From the NCBI GenBank assembly GCA_025506515.1, contig CM046457.1:43994288-44058287 (forward strand): 64,000 nucleotides of DNA. The letters run 5' to 3'. Below are positions 12,672-24,374 of the stretch, in pieces; position 1 is the first letter of the stretch, and every line of letters begins with the position of its first letter. The position numbers were made by a program, and so were the translations under genes. Below the pieces are notes generated by a model, which saw only the letters and a list, made by a program, of their open reading frames with translations, ran no database searches and had not been told where the DNA came from. Source of the DNA: Flaveria trinervia. Taxonomy: Eukaryota > Streptophyta > Magnoliopsida > Asterales > Asteraceae.

Positions 12672-13524
12672 TGATGCAACCCAAAACATTCAAAGTCTAT
12701 CCTGCATGCATGCATAGAAGTACTGAGTAGAATGCTTTAGAAGTTTCACACTATACCTTAGAAAAATTATTCTAAGTGTGAAATCTTCTTAAGGCAAGAC
12801 CAATATCTTCCGAAGTCAAATATGAAGTCTTCCGAAGCTCAGAGACAAAGTCTTCCAAAGCTTAGAGACAAAGTCTTCCAAAGCTCAGAGACAAAGTCTT
12901 CCGAAGCCATTTCATGAAGACAAATTTCTTTCGAACACTTTTGAGCACATGTTTTATCTGATGTACCTTTTACCATAAAGTTGGACCACCTTTCTACTAC
13001 AACTCTATTTGACTCACTAACTTTCATAAGTTGCTGAAAGGTCCATGCTTTTGGTAAGCTATACATTGAGGTCTTGAGTCTGTTACTTTCTACTTTATGT
13101 ACTTTTATCCTTTTTGTAATATATTAGGATATGAGCTATGACATGTCATAGTCACTAGTCAAAAGGCAATCTACCTTTTGAGTCTACATTGATTTTCTTG
13201 TTGTCTAGATCATGTATCCAGCTGGCCTTTAAAGTATGGTCGGTTGTAGGATGTAGTATAAAGTATCTCAGGTCCCTTTGTAATCTTTTATGCTTTTATG
13301 TTTTGTAAATACTTGTAAGGAACTTGAGAGCAGTATACAACAATTTTGAAAATCAAACACTTGTGTTATTGTTATTGTTATTGTTCTGTCTCTTTATTAC
13401 TTGTGTTTCTTGGTATCAAAGTGTGACTGGTTGCTAGTTTCCCATTTGATCTGTTAAATTTTCTAACTCAACTCTCATCATTTTGTGTTGTGTTGTAAGT
13501 GACCATCCCTCAAATGGTCCTACA
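12672..13524 (+). mobile_element. Solo copia LTR
   Basis: From TGATGCAACC to ...GGTCCTACA the segment aligns along its length with the LTR at 59693-60455. Shared stretches include AATGCTTTAGAAGTTTCACA, CTTTTGACTAGTGACTATGA (minus sense) and the terminal TGTTGTGT...CTCA region. No primer site or coding interior follows, so it is a solo LTR from LTR-LTR recombination, or a truncated one. Expected 5-bp flanks (AAGGT and GGTGT) do not match, so the duplication has decayed or one end is misplaced. A short internal array of about 24 bp units is described separately. Confidence 0.75.
12806..12915. repeat. Short tandem array with CTTCCGAAG/CTTCCAAAG core
   Basis: Four copies of a unit close to AGAGACAAAGTCTTCCGAAGC, about 24 bp each, lie inside the solo LTR. 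The related LTR at 59693 has about two units at the same place, so the array length varies within the family. Confidence 0.8.
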
Positions 13525-14703
13525 GGTGTGGTTTGCCTTACTTTTATAATGAAAGCTAAGGAAATAAATCTTTTATTTTCCCACCTTTAGTCTCTTTTCT
13601 TTTATCATCATTGAACCTTCTATTTATTCATTTTCTTTTTTTCAAGCTCATTAAAACTTTAGGGTTTTAGACTAATATTTGGTCATATATGTTTAAATGG
13701 ATTTTAAACGATTGCTTTGCATAATTATTTAGTATGTGACCTTTTAGGCCAATGGTAGCATTGCTAATTTTCATGTGTTAGGATATAGATACTATTACAT
13801 CTTCCATGAATATTCTTTAGATATAAGGACCATAGGCTCGTTTTAGGGCAAGTAAGATCATGAGGAGTTGCACCTTGAACATATTGAAAGTATGCTTAAA
13901 AGATGGTCTTGGATCTTCATGTTTGACTCAAACCTATCGAAAGAATGTGGATAATCCATGTGCTCGGCATCTCCGTTTGTGATAGCTACGATCAAAGCAT
14001 ACTCACGAACATAATAACAACAACACGCATGTAATTTAAATGTTTCATCTCACTCCATTGTAAAGTAGGTTGTACAGGAGTTATAGAGGATTTACAGGCT
14101 CTTTTTGATCCACTACCTTGAGCCACTACCTCTCTTTCTAAGTCTCCAAGCTCTCAAGTCCTCTCAAATGAACACACAAAAGCCTAGTTATAGAGGGATA
14201 ACAAGACAATATCGCCTAGCAACCAGGTTAAGCAAAATTGATCAATTTGGCTCACGCCAAGTGGAACTGACATGACTAATTTCGTTCGCCTAGGCAAAAT
14301 TACAGACTTTGACTTGGTGCAAATCACTAGTGATTTAATATAAATTTTGATCATCGAAAATCATACATTCTAATACAATCAAATACATAACAAAAACAGC
14401 CAATCGCTATCATCCTACCTGCCGTTACACCGCGTATTCCAAGAATACTCAGTGACGGTTCAATAAGCGTGAAAGCCCTAAGCAAAATATAAAAGTGAGT
14501 TTTTTTTACAACCTCATCATATAAGGAGGGCAAAACATGGCTTTTTTGATGTTTTAAAAGTGCATAGTGTAACTTTACACAAATTCAGTTTCCACTCAGA
14601 AAAAGTGAAGATCCACTATTTGAACACGATCATTGTGGTTGTGACAACCAAGGAGCGAGATCGGATGCTGCAATACCTACGGTTTTAGAGTGAGAAAGGA
14701 GCC
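13525..14703. other. Upstream intergenic DNA of the PurU gene
   Basis: No gene recognised. The last 100 bases probably hold the PurU 5' untranslated region. No clear TATA box is seen at the usual distance. Confidence 0.45.
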
Positions 14704-17700
14704 ATGAGTGCTCTTCGAAGATTATCATCAACAACAATATTCTTCCCTAGGGTTCTTCATCGATCATTCAATACGCTCGCAAATCCGCTTTCTCATGGCA
14801 TTCACGTTCTACATTGCCCTGTAAGTATGACTCGATTAACCCATTTGTCGTTCAATTTGAACGATTGAAAATTTGTAGTATCAGGTTATGACATTGGATA
14901 AAGTTGCTGTTGTATTGAGATCAATGCGTATTTTTCTAATTTTATGTGGGAATGTGAAACATTAGATGTAATTAACTGTAGTGTTGCTGATAGGATAGTG
15001 TTGGAATTGTGGCCAAGATATCTGAGTGTATTGCATCAAGAGGTGGGAACATATTGGAAGCTGATGTATTTGTGCCCCAAAACAAGAATGTTTTCTACTC
15101 CAGAAGGTCCCTCATCTATCTCAACACACATAGATGTATCACATATGTTTGTGTATGCATATCATGTCTATATTTTCTTTTTTGAATTGATAGAAGGTAG
15201 TTATTTGTATGTGTAGTGTACAATTTGTGATTTTACTAGACATTGAGTGAAGATGATTGATGTTTCATGTTTGCACACTGAAACTTAAAGATGATTTTTT
15301 TTTTTTGTTTTAACTTGCAGTGAATTTGTGTTTGATCCGCTTAAATGGCCAAGGGCACAAATGGATGAGGACATTCTCAACTTATCAAAGAAATTCAATG
15401 CTAATAGATCTGTTGTTCGGGTCCCGTCTGTAGATCCCAAATATAAAATTGCAGTTTTCGCATCTAAGCAGGTTTTGTATAAGTATTTTTATTTAGCTTG
15501 ATCCTGTATATACAGTTGACCATCTCACCTAAACCTTGTTCTTAATTGTTCACTTCTTTGCTGCAGGATCATTGTCTTGTTGATTTGTTGCTTGCGTGGC
15601 AAGATGGAAAACTTCCGATTGATATAAGTTCAGTCATCAGGTGAAAATGTGAAATATGAGAGTTCCTTCTTTCTGTTGAGTGTTGACTATCCTTATTCCA
15701 TTCTTGACCAAGAGTATTTGAACAGTAATCATGATAGGCTTCCAAATTCCCATGTGATGCGGTTCCTTGAAAGGCATGAGATCCCATATCACTATCTGTC
15801 AACAACGAAAGAAGACAAAAGAGAAGATGAGATGCTAAAATTGGTTCAGGATACAGATTTTTTAGTCCTTGCCAGATATATGCAGGTAACTCTTGGCCAA
15901 AATTTTGTAAATTTTCATTTTGCAAGTCATTAGTGCGTCAATACGATTACGTACATTGGATTATTTCAGATTTTCAGTAATAATCTGAGTGTCCACAATT
16001 AATTTAAGACATTGTTGTATTGAAAATGCTCATTGTGCGCTTTATTTAGTCAACCTTTTTATTGTACCTGGTTTGATCTGTTAGAGAAAAATATAACCCA
16101 AACAGAGTAACAGACCCATTTAAATGTAAAGGGCAAACTGCAAAGTGCCACCTTGGCTCAAGCTTTTCTACTTGGATGCTTTTTTTTTGAAAGTTTGGTG
16201 CATAAATGAACATCATAAAACATATGTGTGTTTTCTTCCGTTCAGTATGTTAAATTAATGGTTAGAATGGGCAAATATTTCTGTATGCAGGTTTTATCTA
16301 AAAGTTTTTTGAATAGATATGCGAAAGATATAATCAACATTCATCATGGCTTATTGCCGTCATTTAAGGGTGGGAATCCTAGTAAGCAGGTATAGTCTTT
16401 CTTCCTTCATTTTCTTAAGCATGTTTAATCATACAAGGCATCACGGAGATATGAAGTATTTAATCTTCTGGTTTTTACTCGTACGACACAGGCTTTTCAT
16501 GCTGGTGTAAAATTGATTGGTGCCACAAGCCACTTTGTGACAGAAGAACTTGATTGTGGACCAATCATTGAACAGATGGTAAATGTCCTGGTTTTAACTA
16601 CCTTGTTCATGAAAGACTGACAGAATGATTACTCAAACACATCCTTAAGATATTATTTCACTCATGTCCTTAAGGCTAATGATGATTTTCCTCTTTTTTC
16701 AAATGACACTAGATACAGACTAAATACTGTTACTGATCAGGATTTGTACCAATTAACTACCAAATAAGCTGTGGTAACTGGTAATACTTTGTAATAGGCC
16801 ACTCACTTGTGATAAATTTACACATAGACCCTGGTAGGTAACGTTAGATGTATGATTTTACCTGCTGTAATTTAATTCTTAAATATATGGAAGACTGCAA
16901 GAAACAACTAAAGAATAGAAAACCAAAGTAATAAGCTAATAAGCATTTTAATCACAAAAGCTAGTTCTATTTTGTTCCTACCAATTAGTAGAATATTTAC
17001 AAATTTATTTCTAAATAATAATACATAACTTATAAAGTTCTGTTACTGTCATCCTGATTAGGGCCGACTCCAACAAATAAATAAAGAACCTAGAAAACTT
17101 AATAAACGAATAAAAGGTTTTAATTAACGTCCAAGATGTCAAGCGGCTCACGCACGCCTTACTTTTGAGAGGTGAACCGGTTCTGTGAATATCAATATCA
17201 CAAATCAAATTATGCATATTAAGTTATGACCCTAATGACCTTAAATACTAAGCAGCTTGCTCCCCAAATTTACTCGCTTAGACATAATTAAATAGTAAGA
17301 GATAATAATGAAAAACTAATTAATACTTATCCTTAAATAGTAATACATCAAGAATAATAAGCTGGGTTTCATCACATCTCCATCACTTAAATATCCATTT
17401 TCTACACGAGTATAGCCACATGATATATGATGTGCTCATGTGGGATCTTGGTTGAATTATATTTTATGTAGAGTCTATTTCTATGAAATTTATGAATTAG
17501 GTGTATAGTCAATGCTATTCCCTGTTTCTACTGCTTAATTATTGTGGAATAACTTGAGAACTTGTATTTGAGATACAGATATTGAATATACTTGGCAGTC
17601 GCTAGATTGTCATGTTATTAGTCTGGCATATTATGGATGGAACAAGATATGTAGATTGTATGATGATCAGGTATCGTAAACAATTGAATTTGCACATCAA

Positions 17701-18619
17701 TCCAATAAAGCAATTATATTGGGTTACATATAACTCAAGAATCAAGACAATGTATATAACTTAAGAATCAAGACAATGTATGATAAAAGCCGACATGGAC
17801 AATTGTAATGAAAAAGTTGATTGTTTTACTCTAAAATGTAGCCCCAAGGAAGTAGGAAAGTTACTTGAGTTAGGAGGTTGGAATTTGCATTTTGGACTTG
17901 ACTATTCCAATTTGAAGTCAGAATAATGCTATTCGAATATTTGGATAAGCAAATTGGCCTTGTGCTCATCCTCTGATCATAATTGTTTGGGGAATCAGCT
18001 ACTAGATTTGGGAAGTTTGTACTCGGTACAAGAAAATCAAAGATAAAGTAAAAACTGCTAACCTTATTTAAGATGGCACCCACTGGACCCTATGCATGTG
18101 GAGGCCTCATGCACTGGGTCCTGCTCTCAGCTCTTTATTTCCATTTGATGAACTATCTCTACTTTTTTCACCAAAATGTGTCCATTTTTGGTAGTTATTG
18201 TTTTCAGAATTTGCCAGATTTTTATTACGACTTCAAACTTTCAAACTGTAGTTTCGCATCAAAACTGTTTTTACAGCATTTTGTTTATTATAGCCAATTA
18301 TCTAATTTAAATAATTTTGTGTAACATACTGACTTTCAAAGCAAAGCCAAAGACCTCCCTAGTAACTGAACAATTGTAGTAGCTACATTTAGTATTGTTA
18401 TTGTACTCGAATCACTTGAGCATCAGAAAATGAGGCAACAATGTATGTCTGATTTTAAGTTCTGCATTTCAGGTTGAGAGAGTTTCACACAAGGATAATT
18501 TGCTGAGTTTTGTACAGAAATCAGAGAATCTTGAGAAACAATGCCTCCTAAAAGCAATAAAATCCTACTGTGAGCTGCGTGTTCTACCATATGAAGAAAA
18601 CAGGACGGTTGTCTTTTAA
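14704..18619 (+). CDS. PurU: 10-formyltetrahydrofolate deformylase (PurU type), eight exons
   Basis: Hydrolyses 10-formyl-THF to formate and THF. In plants the enzyme is mitochondrial and keeps the folate pool available for glycine cleavage in photorespiration. Exons, all with GT-AG borders and matching phases: 14704-14820, 14994-15106, 15321-15471, 15567-15640, 15726-15885, 16291-16389, 16492-16578, 18473-18619; 948 nt, 315 residues, the family's usual size. Residues 1-33 form an Arg/Ser-rich, acid-free presequence. An ACT-like domain follows to about residue 110, then a formyltransferase-fold catalytic domain with RFLERHEIPYHY, INIHHGLLPSF and GATSHFVTEELD. The catalytic triad is Asn221, His223 and Asp259, with the 36-residue His-Asp spacing of formyltransferases. 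The C-terminus ends ENRTVVF. The last intron is 1894 bp, far longer than the others. The gene appears intact. The exon model is read by eye without transcripts. Confidence 0.95.
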
Positions 18620-19670
18620 GGTCATGACAAAGACAAGGTTGAAAGTTTACACGAGCTTATTACTTCAATAGTTCTCATTCTTTGTTAGATGATGTTACAT
18701 TATTAAAAAACTTATATTTCAGTTTCTATATATAAATCATTCAGGGCTCATATGTTTCTCTTTGATATGCACATCGATGGTTCGAATTAAGTCAATGGAT
18801 GTTGATGGAATAACTTTGGTTTTGTGTAGAAACTTTTTCTTTTCGGGGAGAACAGCACCCAGGGTTTTCGAGGCGTAGAACACATGCATCGTTGCTCCTG
18901 ACATTATGGAAGCCTTGTGAGTTCTTGTTCCCTTTACACATAAATGTGTTAAGCTGACCCACTTGCATCTGTAGAAGTTGGAAAATAGGTGCATCTGCAG
19001 CACGTCAAAACGGGTTTGTGTTACGAGGGTAGTTTTTTTTTACTGTTGGGTGAGTGGCGAGCCTACCTAGAAATATTCTCGTATCTTTTAATGAATTTAT
19101 AAATATTTATGATGTTAGATATCACTAGAAAAACAATATTATTCCAATAAGTCAATAACATCTTATATTTTCAGTACAAAGATCTGGAGGTATCTTGTAT
19201 GTTAAATACATTGTGGTTGAGTTACAACCTGTTTGATTTGTATTTTTTATACTAAATAAAATAATTACACTCATTAAAGAAAAAGAAAAATATAACTCAA
19301 ATCGACCCATTTAGATGTAAGCTTTGCACATCTTTCCTTGCGTTCAACATGCATGTATATGTTCAATTATGTCTTGCATCTATTCAACCCACCCTAAATC
19401 CATTGTATTTATGTAAGACATAATATTTACTCACTTTCCTACGTTTATTTGAGTGTGATATATGCATCTGCAATTTTTTTACTCTATTTCTTTGTAGCAA
19501 CAACTATTTTGCTTTGTAAAGGACGTATGGTCTTGTGAAAGTTACGCATTATAAGTAATAAATTGAACTTGCAGAAAGTGGTTTTTGACAGGTAGAATAT
19601 ATTATGTTATAATGTGTGTAACAGTAAAAGTTTACAAGAATCCGGAGTTTTTGCTAATCAAAAACTCAAT
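18620..19670. other. 3' flank of PurU, no further gene seen
   Basis: Contains the PurU 3' untranslated region and AT-rich DNA. An 88-codon antisense frame at 18737-19003 has no recognisable domain and is probably chance. Confidence 0.5.
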
Positions 19671-20192
19671 TATTTTTTAAATGAAAATTTGAATTTTAAT
19701 AATTCAAACTATTAACTATAGGTCAATATTAATCATAACTAACAATTTGACTTTAGTTAATCTCATTTTTGATTTTGTTACTACTAACAATACAATCTAA
19801 CTATTCTTTAACTCCGTTAGTTTTTACGATGTATCACGTGACGTGACGTATGATATAGTTATAACTGAAAATATAATTTATTACTCAACCTTTTTATTAA
19901 ATAATCAATTTCTAAAGTTGTTTATTTTAACGCTTTTGTTGTTTGGTTGATTGATATGGAAACAAAGAGATACAAAAGTTGAGTGATTATTAATATTTTT
20001 TTATTAATCATATAATACGTCATATCACGTGTCACGTCATCAACAAAATAAACGAACCGTTACATTGAGACTATTATTGATAACGAAATAGAAAGTTAGG
20101 ATTGATATTTGCCAATTGTTAGTTAAGATAAATACCGACAAATATGTTAATAGTTTGGATTATTAAAATCCAAGTTTTCTTTTAAAATTGTC
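19671..20192. mobile_element. Foldback (long inverted-repeat) element
   Basis: The left arm from about 19671 and the right arm ending about 20192 are inverted copies over roughly 220-240 bp each. Both arms carry TTTTAATAAT(T/C)CAAACTATTAAC, then CATAACTAACAATT or CTTAACTAACAATT, then a CACGTGACGTGACG-like segment. The arms are clearly diverged. A short middle separates them near 19910-19960. There is no coding capacity. It is probably an old MITE or MULE-like element. I could not fix its exact ends or a target duplication. Confidence 0.7.
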
Positions 20193-20700
20193 AACGATTG
20201 TTCATCTGAAAAATCGGTTGACTATTAAGTTTATGGGATTGGGTTTAGTGTTTGTAGTAGGTGATTTGTATGTATATGGATAAGCAAGCGTTTAATTATA
20301 TTAGAGCAAAATAAACAAATTGTTACAATGATATGTAGTCGTTGGATGGTATGATCTAATATTTATGATTTTTGAAGGTTTTTTTTTTCCATTCTTCCTG
20401 AACCTAATGTGATTTAAATTGACATTTGATGTGAAAACTCAGGTTTCAAAAAGGGATATAAACACTTCTTATTCACATCTCAAGATTACAAGCATAGAAT
20501 TTACCAAACGAAGATTAAAGCACAAACTTGAGGTTTTGAGGTTATGGGGTGATCAAATATGAATGAGATATATCTGTATCTCTGTCAAAATTGACCCTTT
20601 ACCTTCCATAATTCTCAAATGATCCCCAAACATAAAGGGTATCACAATTTCAAGCATGAAAAGAAATATGAAACACAACCGATAACAAAGACTAGTAAAC
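20193..20700. other. 3' flank of the TIP gene
   Basis: Probably contains the TIP 3' untranslated region on the minus strand; a GAATAAG near 20465 could serve as a polyadenylation signal. No other gene seen. Confidence 0.5.
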
Positions 20701-21765
20701 TTAAGCATAGTCTTCTGAGGCAGGGATTGTAGTGTATGATCCAATGAACACATCACCATAGATAAGCCCAGCTAGACCACCACCGATGAGTGGTCCGACC
20801 CAGTAAATCCAAATTTGTGAGAAGTCTCCACTAACAACAGCAGGTCCAAATGATCGAGCAGGGTTCATTGAACCACCACTGAATGGGCCAGCAGCCAATA
20901 TGTTAGCTCCAACAATGAAACCAATTGCAATGGGTGCAATGGTTCCAAGTGAGCCTTTTTTGGGGTCAGCTGCAGTTGCATAAACTGTGTAGACTAAAGC
21001 AAATGTTATGATAATTTCAAATACAACTCCTTGGAATGCGTTCATGCCATTAGCAACTCCATGGGTTGGAACAGCCTAGAAAATAACAAACCAACTGCTA
21101 TTTAAGATTTTGTTATAAAAAAATTTTAAAATTAACAAAACAAAGCGTAATTAACAATTTAATAAGGGAAAATTAAGGTGTACCAATCCACCGGTGACAA
21201 ATTGAAGAAGGAATGAAGCAAGAGTGGCACCAAGCAATTGTGCAATCCAATAAAATAAACCGGTTAAGATAGTGATGTTGCCACCAATAGCCAATCCAAA
21301 TGTGACAGCGGGATTCAAGTGACCGCCTGAGATGTTGGCAGCCATTGAAACTCCAACAAATAGTGCAAGACCATGAGCCACTGCAATAGCTACCAAACCA
21401 GCGGGGTCTAATGCTGCATCAGCTGTAAGCTTACCTATAAAATTTTAAAATTAAAAACATGTTACATATATGCTATATAAATTAACATATTCACACCAAC
21501 GACAAAATGAACAATTTTATCAAACTTATATAAATTTAGTCAATCGGGTATATGCATATGTCAAAAGCAACTAATTATAATCACGTAACTTTCATTGGAC
21601 AAAGTTTTCTAGCTCCCTCGTAATAAAAAGACACTAACCATAAGCGATAGCTGATCCAACACCCGCAAACACAAAAAGAAGTGTAGCAATGAATTCAGCC
21701 AAGTATGACTTTAGTGAGCCGACACTAAAGGAATCACCAAGATCACCAAATGCCAACTTCACCAT
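20701..21765 (-). CDS. TIP2: Tonoplast intrinsic protein, TIP2 (delta-TIP) type aquaporin
   Basis: A vacuolar-membrane channel; TIP2 proteins conduct water and ammonia. Exons on the minus strand: 21765-21639, 21434-21184, 21075-20701; GT-AG borders; 753 nt, 250 residues, typical length. It starts MVKLAFGDLGDSFS and ends TTIPASEDYA. Both pore motifs are intact: NPA at 83-85 (GGHLNPAVTFG) and NPA at 197-199 (GSMNPARSFGPA). The selectivity-filter residues are His63, Ile185, Gly194 and Arg200, plus His131 in loop C, the combination known for ammonia-permeable TIP2 proteins. Six hydrophobic segments can be followed. Two introns in these positions are usual for the subfamily. A TATA box lies about 105 bp upstream. 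The gene appears functional. Confidence 0.97.
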
Positions 21766-21868
21766 TTTTCTAACACACTTAAGATAGTAACTAGCAACTA
21801 AAAAATTCTAAGGAATTAGATGGTTGAGTTGCTTAGAGCTTGTGAGTTCTTAGTACTTAAACAAAGGG

Positions 21869-21876
21869 TTATATAG
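21869..21876 (-). promoter_or_regulatory. TATA box of the TIP gene
   Basis: CTATATAA on the minus strand, about 105 bp before the start codon, leaving a 5' untranslated region of about 70 bases. Confidence 0.65.
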
Positions 21877-21889
21877 TGACTAATATGAT

Positions 21890-23132
21890 AATTTCAAAAT
21901 AAAATAATGCTCTTTTATTGATTTTATCTGTTTTTTGGAATCGATTTAAATAGTGACAACTTGAATTTTATGTATAGAGAATGTTTGGAGTCACCGACCA
22001 TGATCAATCATTGGCGCCAACCCACCGGCCTAACATTTGAAATATTTTCTGATAATGAGTGGAGACAAGAAATCAAACATTATAATTAATTTAACGGATA
22101 ATTAAAAATAATTAATCCCATTTAAATAAAACTATGAAGATAAGTTTAACTATGTGTTATGGAATAATTAGCTAAAAGTGAGCTCCAAATGATTAAAGCG
22201 ATGAGTCATCTTCACAATAGTATATTTGAATAAAGTAGTAAGCGAGGCTAAAAGAGTATTTCTATATAAATATGAAAAAATATTAAGGCATAAGGATATG
22301 TTCTCTAAACAAATTATATATCAACTATCAGTATATTTAAAAGAACGTTTATCCTCTCGTACTAGTTTAAAGGATTATCATATGTTAATAGGAGATAAGC
22401 AAGAAGTTTTCAATAAAAGACTATAATATTCCCCACATTTAATTAATGTGTTATTGAATTAATAATCCTAATTTTCATCTATTAGTCGGTATTAGTTGCA
22501 GCTCAAAAAATGCTTTCACACACTTCTAACTTTGATACTATTCTTTTTCCAACGATCTCATACTAATTGAGAGTTAACCCCTGATTAGTTTTTCTTTTAT
22601 GAAATTGGGTTAACTTTAAGACATTTTTCAACTTCGTTACCACCTAGCCTTCATCAGGTCTGTTTTTTTGTGTCTAGCCTCCATCACCCCTTGAAATCTA
22701 TCTACATTCAACGAGTCAAGTGGTCCAGATAAGAAGGTGATGATTGATGGTAGCCTTTTAATCATTCAAATGTCTGAATGGTTAACATTTAATAATTCAA
22801 ACTGTTTTTTTCGCGAACAAATGTCTGAATGGTTCAGTCATTAAAGTGAATGATTAATACCTCCTATCTGAATTACTAAAATCCCATAGCCCTTAATTAA
22901 TAGTAAAAGGGTACCCTAAGAACAGTAATGTTGTACAATCCTTTAAGCTTTTGATACAAGTTTGATTTGCATGGGATTTGTTGTTTTCACTTTGACTCGA
23001 AGTTTTTTATGTTAAATAACAAATAATTACAACCTAAGTAATAAATTGATGGCTGCTTAGCTCCGGTGCCACATGCATCGAGCCCACGGGTGTTCGAGCA
23101 TAAAAAAAAACTCCATCACCTTCTTTAGATCT
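21890..23132. other. Intergenic DNA 5' of the TIP gene
   Basis: Contains the distal TIP promoter and AT-rich DNA. A phrase AATGTCTGAATGGTT occurs twice (near 22768 and 22821), followed by AAAGTGAATGATTAA; this looks like a small repeat fragment. The 66-codon frame at 22226 resembles nothing known. Confidence 0.45.
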
Positions 23133-23141
23133 TTTTAATAT
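23133..23141. repeat. 9-bp target-site duplication TTTTAATAT, left
   Basis: Identical to 24366-24374. Nine bases is the duplication length of Mutator-like transposition. Confidence 0.85.
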
Positions 23142-23415
23142 GAGTAAATTACTATTTTGACCCCTTGGGTTAGTGCCATTTAACTCTATCAACCCAAAAA
23201 TAAACTTTTGACGTATCAACTCCTAACGTTTCGTTTCTTAACTGTTTTGGCCCCTAATACTAACTCAGTTAATTTTTTTCTGTTAAGTGTAAGAGTGTTT
23301 TGATCATTTTCACCTTAAATCTGTTTATGTAATTTTTAAATCCTTAAGGTTATTTATGCACATTCTTAAAATAACAATACAACCACCACACCACCACCTA
23401 ACACAACCACCAACC
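23142..23415 (+). repeat. MULE terminal inverted repeat, left
   Basis: Aligns with the reverse complement of about 24095-24365, sharing CTTGGCCCCT-like, TTAATTTTTTTC-like and GGTTATTTATGCACA blocks. Confidence 0.85.
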
Positions 23416-24094
23416 ACCACCTAAAACAAACACCTCCTAGCAGTTCTACATCTTTTATTAGTTTAGGGATTTGGCACCACCACCACATCCACCACCGTGA
23501 TACACCCACCTCCACCCACAACAGAACCAATTTTTCCATCGTCGCTGCCATCTCCTCCACCCCTTTCAGAAGTTCCAACCCTTAAATCACTACATGCCAA
23601 CAATTAGTTTCTTCATCATATTTCTTCACGCCACTATTGCCTTCATCCACCATAGGCATCACAACCATCTCGGATGCGCAAAGGTCCACCATCGCCACCA
23701 CAACAATCGACCGACAATCTACAATCACCATAATTGTTGGAAAACAAAAACATCTGTTCTCATCTTCTCCCACCGCTAGTCACTAGCGACTCCCACCACC
23801 GACAACCCCTTCGTGACCCCAACAGGTGTTCGATTGGGTCACCAAAAGCAACGGAAATCGTGCATGACGACATCAACGACCAAAGGCATCCCCTTCGTAA
23901 CCCCAACGGATCTACATTTAGGGTATCCAAGGCAACGACACCGGTGGTGGTTCATGGTAAATCCGACTGAGGATATGAGGTCAACTCTCATGGTTATTAG
24001 TTTGCCAAGTGGGGTTATTAGATTTGCACACCACTTGTGTTACGATTAATGCAATCTAGTTGTGGTTGTTTTAGGTGGTGGTGGTGGTTGTTTT

Positions 24095-24365
24095 AGGTGG
24101 TGGGTGGGTGGTGTTGGTGTGTCGTGGTTGTATTTGTAATTCTAAAATTGTGCATAAATAACCGTAAAACTTTAAAATTTACATAAACAGTCCTTAGTGT
24201 GAAAATGACTAAAATGTCCTTACAATTAACTGAAAAAAGTTAACACAGTTAGTGTCAGGGGCCAAGACGGTTAAGAAAAGAAACATTAAGGGTTAATATG
24301 TTAAAAGATTCTTTTTTGGGCTTATAGGGAATCCTAACCCTAGGGGTTAAAATAGTAATTTACTC
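24095..24365 (-). repeat. MULE terminal inverted repeat, right
   Basis: Inverted partner of 23142-23415. The shared outermost 17 bases differ at no position, and divergence rises inwards. Confidence 0.85.
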
Positions 24366-24374
24366 TTTTAATAT
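24366..24374. repeat. 9-bp target-site duplication TTTTAATAT, right
   Basis: Copy of 23133-23141. Confidence 0.85.

Larger units (their letters stand above)
23142..24365. mobile_element. Non-autonomous Mutator-like element (MULE) with long inverted ends
   Basis: The unit begins GAGTAAATTACTATTTTGACCCC and ends with its inverted counterpart GTAATTTACTC. The inverted ends run about 270 bp (23142 to about 23415, and about 24095 to 24365) and are roughly 80% alike by eye. A perfect 9-bp duplication (TTTTAATAT) flanks them. The middle is rich in CAC/GTG triplets, which give open frames of His/Thr/Val/Trp-rich text. These look like low-complexity artefacts rather than genes. No MURA-like transposase is present, so it depended on an autonomous relative. 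Confidence 0.88.

Noticed and set aside
15569..15925. 118-codon minus-strand frame
   Set aside because: It is antisense to PurU exons 4 and 5, whose splice sites and protein similarity are clear.
17826..18324. Frames of 83-88 codons in PurU intron 7
   Set aside because: They have no recognisable domain and lie within an intron with good borders on both sides.
22226..22426. 66-codon frame upstream of the TIP gene
   Set aside because: It has no similarity, no promoter context and AT-rich codon content typical of chance frames.
23366..24049. Several 60-80 codon frames in the CAC-rich region
   Set aside because: They overlap on both strands and consist of low-complexity His/Thr/Val/Trp text expected from CAC/GTG repeats inside the MULE.
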